From contig NZ_FZPO01000006.1 of NCBI RefSeq assembly GCF_900198655.1, forward strand, positions 1-40,528: 40,528 nucleotides of DNA, written 5' to 3'. Each line of letters starts with the position of its first letter. Within the stretch, counting starts at the first letter, position 1. The position numbers and the translations under genes were made by a program. The stretch comes from Helicobacter equorum (GTDB taxonomy: Bacteria > Campylobacterota > Campylobacteria > Campylobacterales > Helicobacteraceae). Of this stretch, positions 6,770-16,426 are shown piece after piece. The notes under the pieces were generated by a model that worked only from the letters and a program-made list of their open reading frames with translations, searched no databases and was not told the origin of the DNA.

Positions 6770-9700
6770 ATGAGAAATTTTAATTGTGTTTTGTCAAGGA
6801 ATAATTTCAATACTTCACCAAATCTAGATTCAACGATCCCTCACACAAAATCTACCGATGTGTATTTCATACCTAAAATTATTTCAAAAACTACAGCTTT
6901 TTTGTTATTGTTTGGCAGTTTAAATAGTGCAATAGCCGCAGATAATCCCTTGAAAAAAGATTGGGATATTATAAATTATGATCCGAATAAAATAACACAG
7001 ACAGGAAGTGGTGTTATTTTAGGTATTGTAGATGCTGGATTTCCGCATGCAAATGATATTGAAAGTTTGCAGGGACAAATGCTAGGATATGATGGTAATA
7101 TTTCTATAAATTATGTCCAAGCAAAGGGTGAAATTATGATGCACGGCTCACAAGTTGCTGGTATTCTTTTAGGTAAAAAAATAGATGAAAATAAACCTTA
7201 TGGAATGGCTTATGGTTCAAAATTTTATGGAGTTACATATTTAAATCCTACTTATCTTTATAGTGATGACATATATAATTATTATGAGGATAAAAATGTT
7301 AAAATTATAAATAATAGCTGGGGTGATTATTTTTTTCCAAATATAGATAGACAAATAACTGATAAAAATTTATTTTCTCTTGCCTATAAACACATAAAAG
7401 ATGGCGATAAATGGAAATTTGAAGATAGCAATGGTGAAAAAATTTTTGATAGTGTTTTAGAATATGCAGAGTCAAATCCTGCTTTATCTAGCTTAATGAA
7501 ATTAAGTAAAGAAGGTGTTTTGATGGTGCGTTCTGCTGGCAATGATGGAATGGCTGCGCCTACTTTGGCAGATAGTTTGCCCACATACGATGAAGATTTA
7601 AGAGCTTGGCTTGTAGTAGGAGCAATAGATTCGGCTAATGCCATTAAAAATAGTGATGGCAGCTTTACATTAAAAGAGCAAAAAATGTATAAATCTCAAA
7701 GTGGAACTGAAATTAAACTTGAGAATTTGCATGGAGGATATATACAAGGTGGTGGAATAACTACTTTTTCAAATGGTTTTCAAGGTACTGAATCTTATAG
7801 CCTTTTAGCACCAGGCACCAATATTTCGTTAGTAAATCCATATTATGGCGATGATGGCGTAACATACTGGAAAAAAGATGGATATTTTTATGGTCCGAGA
7901 GATTACGAAAAAGATCAATTTGTAAGAGATGATGGCACTAGTTTTGCAGCACCTATGGTGAGTGCAGCGGCGGCATTGGTAGCTGAAAAATATCCGTTTT
8001 TAAGTGGCGCTCAATTAGCAGATGTGCTTTTAAGCACGGCGAATAATAATATTACATTGCCTAAAATTATTGTAAAAGTTAGTGGAAAATCATATTATGA
8101 TGATAATACAAATAAACAATATTACTACTATGATGTGATTTATGTAAATCCGACTAAAAAACCAGATACTATTCAAGCAAAAGATGATTTAAAGAAAATG
8201 GGATTTTCTGATACGCAAGTAAATCATATTTTAAGCCATCTTTTTGATGGGGAAATAAGAACGATGACCAAAGAAGAGTTAATAGGTCAAGGAATTTTGG
8301 ATGTGCAAAAAGCTCTAAATGGTTTAGCGAAACTTGATGCGAATAGGCTAAATGCAAAAGATATTGATTCTAGTAAAAATACACAAGCGCTTTATACAAT
8401 TGATACAAAAGGGTATAATGCAGAGTTTGGTAATGATATTTCGCAAGTGCTTTGGGTAAATGAATGGCATAATTCTAGTGCTGCAAATTATCCTGCTGGA
8501 ATGGATAAAGTGAAATATATAGGGCTTATTAAAGATGGCGAAGGTGAGCTAACTTTAAGCAGTAAAAATAACACTTACGAGGGCGATACAATAGTAAAAG
8601 GTGGCACTTTAAAATTAAGTGGTAAATTAGAAAAATCAAATGTTTTCGCTGAAAAAGGCGGGACTTTTCTTTTTTATGGTGGTGAAGTGGTCAATAACGC
8701 TACTGCGCAAAATGGCGGATTTATAAATATTGAATCTAATGCCAATAAAGTAGGGAGGCTAGTTTCGCAAAGTGGCGGCACAATTTGGCTCAAAAATAGT
8801 GGCTCTGAAATCACCATTACAAACGGCGTAAGTGTAGAAAATAACGGCATTTTGCAAGGAGTCGGAACAATAAATGGTAATTTAGTAAATAATGGCATTG
8901 TAAAGGCTGGATTTTCTAGCACTAGTGATAGTATAGATTCAAGTTCTAAATTAACAATAAAAGGTGATTACACACAAGAAAGTAGCGGCGAACTTCAATT
9001 GCTTTTCACAAAAGACTCAGTAAATAATTCCACTTTTTCGGCTAATAGCTACACCATTAACGGCGGTTCGTTAGTTTATGTGCCGATACAAAGTGCTGAT
9101 AAGGTAATTAAAATAGGCGATTCAATTCAAATCACGCTCCCAACTGAAATAGAAAATGCGTTTGATAAATTACAAGTTAGTGTGCAAAATAGCAATAATA
9201 TTTTAGAATTTTCAGTGGGAGATGACAATAAAACAATCACCGCAAAACAAAAGCCCAACGCATTTCAATCAAACGATTCATTAGCTACCGCGCTTTCAGA
9301 TCTGTTTGCACGAAAAATTTCAGATAGCTATAATGACGCATTTGCTACACTAGATACTATGCCACACGATCTTTATGAAGAGACAATAAAATCTTTGCGT
9401 GAAACTCCCCACGATGCAGGTATTCTTGGCGTAGATTCAATGCAAAAGACATTAAGCGTGAAATCTACCCTTTTTACGCTTAATCCAGATGAGCTTTCAT
9501 TTGCACCCACTGCAGCTTTGGGTGGCGATTATATGGCACCTGGTTATATGATCTACACTAAAACCCAATTTAGTGGGGGTCTAACTTATCGCCGTGCGAA
9601 TGCTAGTGACTTTAAGCAGAATTCTTATTTACTAGATTTACAAGCCAAAAAACCTATAGATAGAGATACTACACTAAATAGCTTCATCGGCATAGCACAA

Positions 9701-10372
9701 GAAACAAGCACAAAAGATAGCTCAGAAATTAAGTCAAATATTTTTAGCGCAGGTTTAGGTGTAGCACAAGATTTCGGTGCATTTGGTGTTTTAGGTAGCG
9801 TGAGTGCTGGTTTTTCAAACAATACAATGAATCAAAGTATTATAAACTTAGCAAATACAAGCACTAGCGCAGATTATAATAGTTACTTTTTCCATGCACA
9901 AGGTGGAATTCATATGCCAATTTGGTTAGGGAATTTTGGTCGCCATACAAATACAAAACTAAGTCCTATCGCAATGTTGGATTTTACAAGTATCTATCAA
10001 GATTCTTTTACGCAAAGTGGCGGGCTTTTTGCCAAAAGATTTGATAAAAATCTTTTTCATAATTTCCGATCTTGGCTTGGGTTGAATTTCTCTCACGTTG
10101 GGGAATTTGATAATGGTGCGAAGTTTGCGTGGAATGTTTTTGGCTTTTATTGGCATAATTTTAACAAACCAAAAGATCAAAATTTAAGTTTTGTAGATGC
10201 ATCTGATGTGTATTTTACCAGTGGCGTAGATATTGGGCAAGATGGTATATATTTAGGTCTAGCGGGCAGGGTATCGTGGGATCGCCTTTTTATCCACACT
10301 AGCATCGGTGGTGAGTTAGCAAAGCATTACAATCAAATAGAACTAATGCTTCGTTTGGGACTTGAGCTTTAG
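6770..10372 (+). CDS. Subtilisin-like serine protease autotransporter
   Basis: A 1200-residue type Va secreted protein. Residues 1-57 look like an extended signal peptide: a long polar leader, then a hydrophobic core (TTAFLLLFGSLNSAIAA). The S8 protease domain follows, with Asp88 in ILGIVDAGF, His125 in MMHGSQVAGILLG, the oxyanion Asn258 in VRSAGNDG and nucleophile Ser391 in DGTSFAAPMVSAAA, so all catalytic residues are present. Residues about 590-640 carry a passenger-associated transport repeat (GEGELTLSSKNNTYEGDT...VKGGTLKLSG), followed by a glycine/asparagine-rich beta-helix. The last 270 residues or so form the autotransporter beta-barrel, ending LMLRLGLEL. Such proteases (NalP and SphB1 are named examples) mature other surface proteins or cut host proteins; which applies here is unknown. 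The gene has only one AGAWTCT 7-mer, well below its neighbours, which may indicate foreign origin. Confidence 0.93.
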   Translation: MRNFNCVLSRNNFNTSPNLDSTIPHTKSTDVYFIPKIISKTTAFLLLFGSLNSAIAADNPLKKDWDIINYDPNKITQTGSGVILGIVDAGFPHANDIESLQGQMLGYDGNISINYVQAKGEIMMHGSQVAGILLGKKIDENKPYGMAYGSKFYGVTYLNPTYLYSDDIYNYYEDKNVKIINNSWGDYFFPNIDRQITDKNLFSLAYKHIKDGDKWKFEDSNGEKIFDSVLEYAESNPALSSLMKLSKEGVLMVRSAGNDGMAAPTLADSLPTYDEDLRAWLVVGAIDSANAIKNSDGSFTLKEQKMYKSQSGTEIKLENLHGGYIQGGGITTFSNGFQGTESYSLLAPGTNISLVNPYYGDDGVTYWKKDGYFYGPRDYEKDQFVRDDGTSFAAPMVSAAAALVAEKYPFLSGAQLADVLLSTANNNITLPKIIVKVSGKSYYDDNTNKQYYYYDVIYVNPTKKPDTIQAKDDLKKMGFSDTQVNHILSHLFDGEIRTMTKEELIGQGILDVQKALNGLAKLDANRLNAKDIDSSKNTQALYTIDTKGYNAEFGNDISQVLWVNEWHNSSAANYPAGMDKVKYIGLIKDGEGELTLSSKNNTYEGDTIVKGGTLKLSGKLEKSNVFAEKGGTFLFYGGEVVNNATAQNGGFINIESNANKVGRLVSQSGGTIWLKNSGSEITITNGVSVENNGILQGVGTINGNLVNNGIVKAGFSSTSDSIDSSSKLTIKGDYTQESSGELQLLFTKDSVNNSTFSANSYTINGGSLVYVPIQSADKVIKIGDSIQITLPTEIENAFDKLQVSVQNSNNILEFSVGDDNKTITAKQKPNAFQSNDSLATALSDLFARKISDSYNDAFATLDTMPHDLYEETIKSLRETPHDAGILGVDSMQKTLSVKSTLFTLNPDELSFAPTAALGGDYMAPGYMIYTKTQFSGGLTYRRANASDFKQNSYLLDLQAKKPIDRDTTLNSFIGIAQETSTKDSSEIKSNIFSAGLGVAQDFGAFGVLGSVSAGFSNNTMNQSIINLANTSTSADYNSYFFHAQGGIHMPIWLGNFGRHTNTKLSPIAMLDFTSIYQDSFTQSGGLFAKRFDKNLFHNFRSWLGLNFSHVGEFDNGAKFAWNVFGFYWHNFNKPKDQNLSFVDASDVYFTSGVDIGQDGIYLGLAGRVSWDRLFIHTSIGGELAKHYNQIELMLRLGLEL

Positions 10373-10450
10373 ATAGTATATTATCTCTGTGTGGTGATAC
10401 GATTTTACATTTTAGTTAATGTTTTATTTGGTTTTGCTTTCATCATTTCT

Positions 10451-13400
10451 CTAACCTACCCAATGAAGTGTATCAAAGTGTTCTTTGATTGCAGAATCTA
10501 CCAAGATTTTACTTATAAAGGTGTATTGTTTATGCTTATCTTTGAGGAGAATATGCAATTCCCTTGAGCCTTTATGCGTATGAGAAAATTCCTTAATCTT
10601 TGCAAATGTGCGTGAAATGTCATCTAATTGAGAATCTTCACAATCCACAATAAGTGTGAGTGGTGTGCAGGTGTCTATCACTTGAGGGCGTAGGTCAAGC
10701 GGAATGGGTGTGGGTGTTTGATCAAGCTCATCTTTTTGTTTTTTTAGTCGCACTTTTTGTTCTTTGGCTTCCTCTAGAGTGAGTATTTCTAGCACACGCA
10801 CTTCTTTTGTGTCATTTACCTGTTCTACTTTACATTTAAAAACAAATGGTTCATCAGGATCAGAGCCCATAGTTTGTAGCTCCTCGAGTTTTAGCAAATG
10901 TTTTTCAAAAATAGTAAGGCTTGAGCTTCCACCAAAATCTAGTAATCCCACGATACCATAGGGCTTGCCTTTTTTGCTAATCTTGCGTTTGATTTCAATA
11001 ATTTTACCCACAAGCATACATTGGCTACCGATTTCAAGCCCTTCAATATCTGCCATCATGCTTACACCCTTAAGTGTGTCTATTTGTGGTTTAAACCTAT
11101 CTAGCGGATGTCCGCCAATATAGATTCCAAGGCATTCAAATTCGTATTGTAGAAGTGTATTGGAGGTATATTCTGGAGCATTGTGTATCTGAAGATTTAT
11201 ACTTGTGGTGTCAAAATCTTCTTTATCAAAGAGTGAGTTAGTGCCAAATTGTGCATTACTTCTATCTTTTTGCCGTCCTATGTCGCAAATATTTTCGACA
11301 TTTTCAAACATGCTTTTGCGTGAGAATCCTAGATTATCCAAACTTCCACTTTTTATGAGGGGTTCAAGAGATCTTTTGGTAAGTTTGGAAAAATCCACAC
11401 GCTTAATGAAATCAGCTAAGTCTTTAAACTCACCATGCTTTTCTCGTTCATTGATGATATCCTCAATAGGTGCATCGCCTAATCCCTTGATAGCACTAAG
11501 CCCAAAGACAATTTTTTTCACGCCATCAATCTCACTGACACCAAAATCATTTTCGGAATAATTGACATGCGGTGGTAATACTTCAAGGTTGAGTGCTTTT
11601 ACTTCATTGATGTATTTTGCTACAGATTCTACTCTGCTTGTTTCGCTTGTGAGCATTGCAGCCATAAATTCGTGTTGATAATATGTTTTAAGATAAGCGG
11701 TTTGGTAGGTAATCATCGCATAAGCTGCAGAATGAGATTTATTAAACCCATATCCTGCAAATTTGACAATAAGATCCCATAAATCTTCAGCTTTTTGCCT
11801 ATTTAAGCCATTGTTTTGCGCTCCATCGGCAAACTCCTTTTTGAGGCGTAGCATTTCATCAACTTTCTTTTTTCCCATTGCACGTCGCACCAAATCCGCT
11901 CCGCCAAGTGAGAATCCACCCACTGCTTGAACAATTTGCATGACTTGTTCTTGATAGACGATGATTCCATAGGTAGGTTTTAAAATCGGTTCAAGTATGT
12001 CAAAGGCATATGTTATAGGTGCTTGTCCGTGCTTGCGTTTGATAAAGTCATCAAGCATACCAGATTCCATAGGACCAGGTCGATAGAGTGCAAGCATCGC
12101 GATTATGTCCTCAAAGGTGCTAGGTTTTAGCTTCTTGCTTAGGTTTTGCATACCTTCGGATTCTATTTGGAATAATCCAAGTGTGTTGCCACTTTGGATT
12201 GTTTCAAAGACTGCAGGATCTTCCATGGGCATAGTAGAAAAGTCTATATCTTTGCCGTAGCGTTTTTTGATAAGCCTGAGTGCATCATCAATCATAGTAA
12301 GAGTTTTTAAGCCCAAAAAGTCAAACTTTATGAGATCCACAGGTTCAAGCCAATCCATAGAGTATTGTGTAACAACACCTTTTGTTTTATCGTTAGCATA
12401 TAGTGGGACTTTGTGCCAAAGCTCTTGAGAAGAATCTATGACAATAGCTGCAGCGTGGATACCGGCATTGCGCTTTAAGCCCTCAAGTGCTAGGGCACGA
12501 TCCCATACTTCTTTTGCCTTAGGGTTTGTCTGCACAAGTTCGCGGATTTTTGGTTCTTTTTCCCACGCGCCATCTTTTTCTTTGCCGTCTTTACCTGTGT
12601 GTTTGGTAAGTGTTATGCCTAATTCATTTGGGATAAGCTTAGCAAATGCATCGGCTTCGGAATATGGCATTTCTAGCACACGCCCTACATCGCGTATCAC
12701 ACCTTTTGCCAAAAGCGAACCAAAAGTGATCACTTGTGCGACATTGTATTTGCCATACACACGCGTAACATATTCGATCATTTCACCACGGCGACGCTGA
12801 CAAAAGTCCATATCAATATCGGGCATACTTATGCGTTCAGGATTTAAAAAACGCTCAAAAAGCAAATCATATTTCATAGGATCGATATTAGTGATGGCAA
12901 GACTATAAGCCACAAGGCTTCCTGCCGCTGAACCTCTTCCCGGTCCGACAGGGATTCCATTAGTTTTGGCAAAATTGACAAAATCCCATACGATAAGCAT
13001 ATAGCCCGGAAATTTCATATTAGTAATAATATCTATCTCACGCTCTAGCCGATCTTTGTAACGATCATGTTCGGATTGTGGCACATTTTGGAGGCGTTTG
13101 GCTAAGCCCTCACGACATTTGTAGGCAAAATACACAGAATCTGTGATAGATTCTAATGGCATACCCAAGATATTTTCTAGCCCCTCATTTTTGGCATATT
13201 CTTGTGTGTTTTTAAATGTCGGAGGAGTGGCTGGGGTATTATGTAGGATAATTTCACCCGTATGTTTGTTCTTGATTTCTTTATTTTTTAGACTAATGTT
13301 TAGTTGGCATTTTTTGGCAATCTCTTGGGTGTTTTCCAACACTTCAGGAATATCTAAAAAGAGTTGTTGCATTTGTTCTGGAGATTTGATATAAAATTCC

Positions 13401-14128
13401 TTGACAATATGTTTGAGACCCTTAGAATCTCCCATAAGCACACGAAAGGCGATATTTTGTGAATCCGCGTCCTCTTGAAGGGTATAGTGTGTGTCGTTTG
13501 TAGCGATAACTTTAATATCAAGTTCTTTGCCAAGCCTTAGAATCTGATCATCGATGAAGTATTGATCACCAATTCCATGACGCATAATTTCTAGGTAGAA
13601 ATCCTCCCCAAAAATATCTTTGTATTCAAGTGCAATGTCTTTTGCAACTTCATAACCTTTTGCACCAAAACGCACATTACGCTCATTTTTTGTATTAAGA
13701 TGCCAATTTATTTCACCCTGTAGGCACGCTGAGCTACAGATTAACCCCTCGCTTCTGTCACGAAGAAGTTTTTTGTTGATTCTTGGATAGTAATAAAATC
13801 CATTGATAAAAGATTGGGAGCTAAGATACATGAGGTTTTTGTATCCAACTTCATTTTTGGCAAAAAGACAAAGATGAAAGCGTTGTTTGATATTTTTATC
13901 ATTAAGTTCATCGCCATTATGGATATAGGCTTCTAAACCGATGATAGGGTTTATCCCTTCTTCTTTCATTGCGACATAAAATTCTAATGCCCCAAACATA
14001 TTACCATGATCGGTAATTGCTACGGAAGTCATGCCTTGTTGGCGAATCTGCTTTGCAAGATTTTTGATTTTATTTAGCCCATCTAAAAGAGAGAATTCTG
14101 TGTGCAAATGCAAGTGCGTAAAACTCAT
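10451..14128 (-). CDS. dnaE: DNA polymerase III alpha subunit
   Basis: A 1225-residue replicative polymerase of the DnaE type. The N-terminal PHP domain starts THLHLHTEFSLLDG and includes VAITDHGNMFGALEF. The polymerase core has PVGPGRGSAAGSLVAY and the catalytic aspartates in MPDIDMDFCQRRR (Asp437, Asp439). Later parts include GFNKSHSAAYAMITYQTAYL and an OB-fold region (LVGKIIEIKRKISKKGKPYG) that binds single-stranded DNA. Length fits the family. An AAAGGA ribosome site precedes the ATG. It is monocistronic here, convergent with the autotransporter gene and divergent from the MORN lipoprotein gene. Confidence 0.97.
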   Translation of the reverse strand: MSFTHLHLHTEFSLLDGLNKIKNLAKQIRQQGMTSVAITDHGNMFGALEFYVAMKEEGINPIIGLEAYIHNGDELNDKNIKQRFHLCLFAKNEVGYKNLMYLSSQSFINGFYYYPRINKKLLRDRSEGLICSSACLQGEINWHLNTKNERNVRFGAKGYEVAKDIALEYKDIFGEDFYLEIMRHGIGDQYFIDDQILRLGKELDIKVIATNDTHYTLQEDADSQNIAFRVLMGDSKGLKHIVKEFYIKSPEQMQQLFLDIPEVLENTQEIAKKCQLNISLKNKEIKNKHTGEIILHNTPATPPTFKNTQEYAKNEGLENILGMPLESITDSVYFAYKCREGLAKRLQNVPQSEHDRYKDRLEREIDIITNMKFPGYMLIVWDFVNFAKTNGIPVGPGRGSAAGSLVAYSLAITNIDPMKYDLLFERFLNPERISMPDIDMDFCQRRRGEMIEYVTRVYGKYNVAQVITFGSLLAKGVIRDVGRVLEMPYSEADAFAKLIPNELGITLTKHTGKDGKEKDGAWEKEPKIRELVQTNPKAKEVWDRALALEGLKRNAGIHAAAIVIDSSQELWHKVPLYANDKTKGVVTQYSMDWLEPVDLIKFDFLGLKTLTMIDDALRLIKKRYGKDIDFSTMPMEDPAVFETIQSGNTLGLFQIESEGMQNLSKKLKPSTFEDIIAMLALYRPGPMESGMLDDFIKRKHGQAPITYAFDILEPILKPTYGIIVYQEQVMQIVQAVGGFSLGGADLVRRAMGKKKVDEMLRLKKEFADGAQNNGLNRQKAEDLWDLIVKFAGYGFNKSHSAAYAMITYQTAYLKTYYQHEFMAAMLTSETSRVESVAKYINEVKALNLEVLPPHVNYSENDFGVSEIDGVKKIVFGLSAIKGLGDAPIEDIINEREKHGEFKDLADFIKRVDFSKLTKRSLEPLIKSGSLDNLGFSRKSMFENVENICDIGRQKDRSNAQFGTNSLFDKEDFDTTSINLQIHNAPEYTSNTLLQYEFECLGIYIGGHPLDRFKPQIDTLKGVSMMADIEGLEIGSQCMLVGKIIEIKRKISKKGKPYGIVGLLDFGGSSSLTIFEKHLLKLEELQTMGSDPDEPFVFKCKVEQVNDTKEVRVLEILTLEEAKEQKVRLKKQKDELDQTPTPIPLDLRPQVIDTCTPLTLIVDCEDSQLDDISRTFAKIKEFSHTHKGSRELHILLKDKHKQYTFISKILVDSAIKEHFDTLHWVG

Positions 14129-14177
14129 AGTAAATCCTTTACTAGAGAGGTTTTTGAATAGATTGTTTAATCTTTGT

Positions 14178-14183
14178 ATTATA
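14178..14183 (-). promoter_or_regulatory. -10 box of dnaE
   Basis: Read on the minus strand this is TATAAT, about 50 bases before the dnaE ATG. On the plus strand a CTATAAAAT at 14206-14214 could serve the divergent lipoprotein gene. Confidence 0.5.
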
Positions 14184-14251
14184 GTGGGATATTTATTTAA
14201 AGCCTATAAAATCTTTGCACAATTTTACGATTTATGTATATCGTTTGTGGA

Positions 14252-15004
14252 ATGCTTAGGGATAAGGACTCTTTATTGAAATCAAGTTTTTTAGGGATTT
14301 TAGGATGTGTTGGTTTGCTGTGTGTAGGGTTGTGTTTGCAAAGTTGCACATCCCAAAATTCTACACTTGAAAGCAGCACACAAGTCTTGCACATAAATTC
14401 ACAAAAAACTAGCACAAATCCACATAACTCACAAACTTCCTATAATGTAGCACAAAAAAATGACACAAAGCCCCCAAAGACTAAAAGAGATATACAATCA
14501 ACACCACCAAAGCCCGCTCCTCATACACAAGATTCACAAGCACAAAACACTACTAACACTCAAGATAGCACCACAACAACTGAGGAACAAAAACCCAAAG
14601 ATTCGCAAGGACTAAAATTTGCCTACAAAGACCTTGTTGTGCAATCTAGCGATGGAGAATCTGTGGATTATAACTATACAGGCATAGTGCGATTATATCA
14701 TAATAATGGCACTCTTGCGTGGGAGATTAGTTTCAAAGATGGTAAGCAAGATGGTTGGACAAAATGGTATTATGACAATGGGCAGGTTCGCACACAAATG
14801 TTTTTTGTCAATGGTGATGCTAACGGAGAGTCGCTGTGGTATTATCGGCATGGGGCTTTGCGTGAGAGAGGCAATTATGCCAATGATTTAGCCAATGGAG
14901 AATCTAAACTATATACGCCAAGTGGTGTGCTTAAATACACTATCATTTATCGTGATGGAAGGGAGATCGCCCGCACAACACATGATATAAAGGGAAAAAT
15001 CTAG
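14252..15004 (+). CDS. Lipoprotein with MORN-type repeats
   Basis: From the ATG at 14252 the protein has 250 residues; an upstream in-frame ATG at 14234 has no ribosome site at all. The N-terminus (MLRDKDSLLKSSFLGILG...GLCLQSC) is a lipoprotein signal with lipobox LQSC. Then comes a long low-complexity Ser/Thr/Gln/Pro-rich linker of about 90 residues, typical of a tether. The C-terminal half has repeated units of the kind DGKQDGWTKWYYDNGQ, NGDANGESLWYYRHG and NDLANGESKLY, which are MORN_2-type beta-hairpin repeats. Probably an envelope-anchored protein; function unknown. The next gene starts 4 bases after its stop, suggesting coupling. Confidence 0.8.
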   Translation: MLRDKDSLLKSSFLGILGCVGLLCVGLCLQSCTSQNSTLESSTQVLHINSQKTSTNPHNSQTSYNVAQKNDTKPPKTKRDIQSTPPKPAPHTQDSQAQNTTNTQDSTTTTEEQKPKDSQGLKFAYKDLVVQSSDGESVDYNYTGIVRLYHNNGTLAWEISFKDGKQDGWTKWYYDNGQVRTQMFFVNGDANGESLWYYRHGALRERGNYANDLANGESKLYTPSGVLKYTIIYRDGREIARTTHDIKGKI

Positions 15005-15008
15005 TATT

Positions 15009-15947
15009 ATGAAGCGCTTATATGTAGCACATTATTCGCACATTAGCCTTGGTATTATTAATATGTTTGTTTCCGCACTTTTTTTTGCGATGATGAATGC
15101 GTGTGTTAAGATTTTGGCTCCTGTAATGAGTGCTGTTGAGAGTATCTTTTTTCGATCTATTATTATGGTGGTATTGTTGCTTGTATTTTTTGCATGTAAA
15201 CCACCCAAAAAGAAGACAAAGCAAGGCGGTTGGTGGCTGTTATTTTTGCGTTCATTTTTTGGTGGGTTAAGTATGCTTGCACTTTTTTATAATATTACGC
15301 AAATTTCACTTGGTGTGGCTTCGACTTTTTCACAAACAATGCCTATTTATGTTGTGTTGTTGTCTATGATTTTTCTTAGAGAACGTGTAGGTTTTGTGGT
15401 TTTGTTTGCGACTTTACTTGGTTTTGGCGGTATTGTGCTTATTTGCGATCCTCATTTTAATTCAATTCCTGTATTAAATATTATCGTGGGGATCATTGGT
15501 GGATTGATGATGGCACTTGCTTTTATCAGCCTACGCAATCTCAAGGGATATTTTGATGATAATGTTGTGGTGTTGGTATTTGGGATTACGATGAGTGTCG
15601 TTAGTTTAGGGATTTTGATTACGCAGGCATTTTTGGAGCATTCTTGGAGTGCAGTATGGAGCAATCCTAGCCCAAGTGAATGGATTATTGTGTTAATTAT
15701 GGGGATTTTTGGGACATTTGGGCAGTATTTTTTGACAAAAGCCTATATGTTGGCACCAGCTGGTATCGTTGCACCCATTGATTATACACGCGTTGTGTTT
15801 GGGCTTATTTTTGGCATTATGCTTGGTGATGCGTTGCCACATATAAGTGTGGCACTTGGTATGGTGCTTGTGATTCTTTCTGGTATCATCATTGGCTTAC
15901 CAAGCCTTTTAAAAGATCTTAGAAGTATCAAAGGAGAAAGAATATGA
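15009..15947 (+). CDS. EamA/DMT-family transporter
   Basis: A 312-residue inner-membrane protein with about ten hydrophobic helices in two EamA repeats: first SALFFAMMNACVKILAP through LGFGGIVLICDP, second GLMMALAFISLRNLKGYF through LVILSGIIIGLP. FFRSIIMVVLL and ASTFSQTMPIYVVLLSMIFLRE are typical of this drug/metabolite exporter superfamily. A short Lys-rich loop (KPPKKKTKQGG) lies between helices 2 and 3. The substrate cannot be inferred. The gene is squeezed between the MORN lipoprotein (4 bases) and the CoA-binding protein (4-base overlap), so the three are probably one operon. Confidence 0.87.
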   Translation: MKRLYVAHYSHISLGIINMFVSALFFAMMNACVKILAPVMSAVESIFFRSIIMVVLLLVFFACKPPKKKTKQGGWWLLFLRSFFGGLSMLALFYNITQISLGVASTFSQTMPIYVVLLSMIFLRERVGFVVLFATLLGFGGIVLICDPHFNSIPVLNIIVGIIGGLMMALAFISLRNLKGYFDDNVVVLVFGITMSVVSLGILITQAFLEHSWSAVWSNPSPSEWIIVLIMGIFGTFGQYFLTKAYMLAPAGIVAPIDYTRVVFGLIFGIMLGDALPHISVALGMVLVILSGIIIGLPSLLKDLRSIKGERI

Positions 15948-16363
15948 ATCTTAGCAATCAAGATATAGCTTCACTGCTTATAAATGCAAAAAGTATAGCC
16001 ATATGTGGATTAAGTCCAGATTCACAAAAAGATAGTTTTCAAGTAGCACAATATTTACAAGATCACAATTTTGACATCACGCCTATCTATCCAAAAGAGG
16101 ACATAATTTTGGGAGAGAAAGTGTATCAAAGCCTCAGCGAAGCAGTGCAAGATAAAAAGCATTTTGATATTGTTGTAGCTTTTCGTAATGCAAGGGCTTG
16201 TGAGGAACTTGCAGAAGAGATATTGTCGTTGCCACACGGAAGTGTTGGGGTATTTTGGATGCAATTAGGGATACATAGTGATGAGGTGGCACGTCGCCTT
16301 GGTGATTCTCATATCCCAAATGTGCAGGATAAATGTATAAAAATCGAATACGCTAAGTTGTAA
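15944..16363 (+). CDS. CoA-binding domain protein (YccU-like)
   Basis: A 139-residue single-domain Rossmann-like protein: SIAICGLSPDSQKDSFQVAQYL at the N-terminus, then HNFDITPIYPKEDIILGEKVYQSL, FDIVVAFRNARACEELAEEIL, GVFWMQLGIHSDEVARRL and CIKIEY. This is the CoA_binding_2 family related to the CoA-binding domain of succinyl-CoA ligases. Its cellular role is not established. The ATG overlaps the transporter stop in an ATGA arrangement. Confidence 0.85.
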   Translation: MNLSNQDIASLLINAKSIAICGLSPDSQKDSFQVAQYLQDHNFDITPIYPKEDIILGEKVYQSLSEAVQDKKHFDIVVAFRNARACEELAEEILSLPHGSVGVFWMQLGIHSDEVARRLGDSHIPNVQDKCIKIEYAKL

Positions 16364-16389
16364 TTTACCTCAAATACAAGAAATTTAAA

Positions 16390-16395
16390 TATAAT
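16390..16395 (+). promoter_or_regulatory. -10 box of the 16427 chemoreceptor
   Basis: A perfect TATAAT lies 32 bases before the ATG, followed by a TAGGAG ribosome site. No convincing -35 is seen. Confidence 0.55.
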
Positions 16396-16426
16396 AACAC
16401 TAGTAGTTTTGATGTAGGAGAATTTA

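Noticed and set aside
10384-10440. Possible terminator between the autotransporter and dnaE
   Set aside because: Only short imperfect inverted repeats without a T run; not enough to call.
12438-12800. 120-codon plus-strand open frame inside dnaE
   Set aside because: Antisense to conserved polymerase motifs; composition typical of a shadow.
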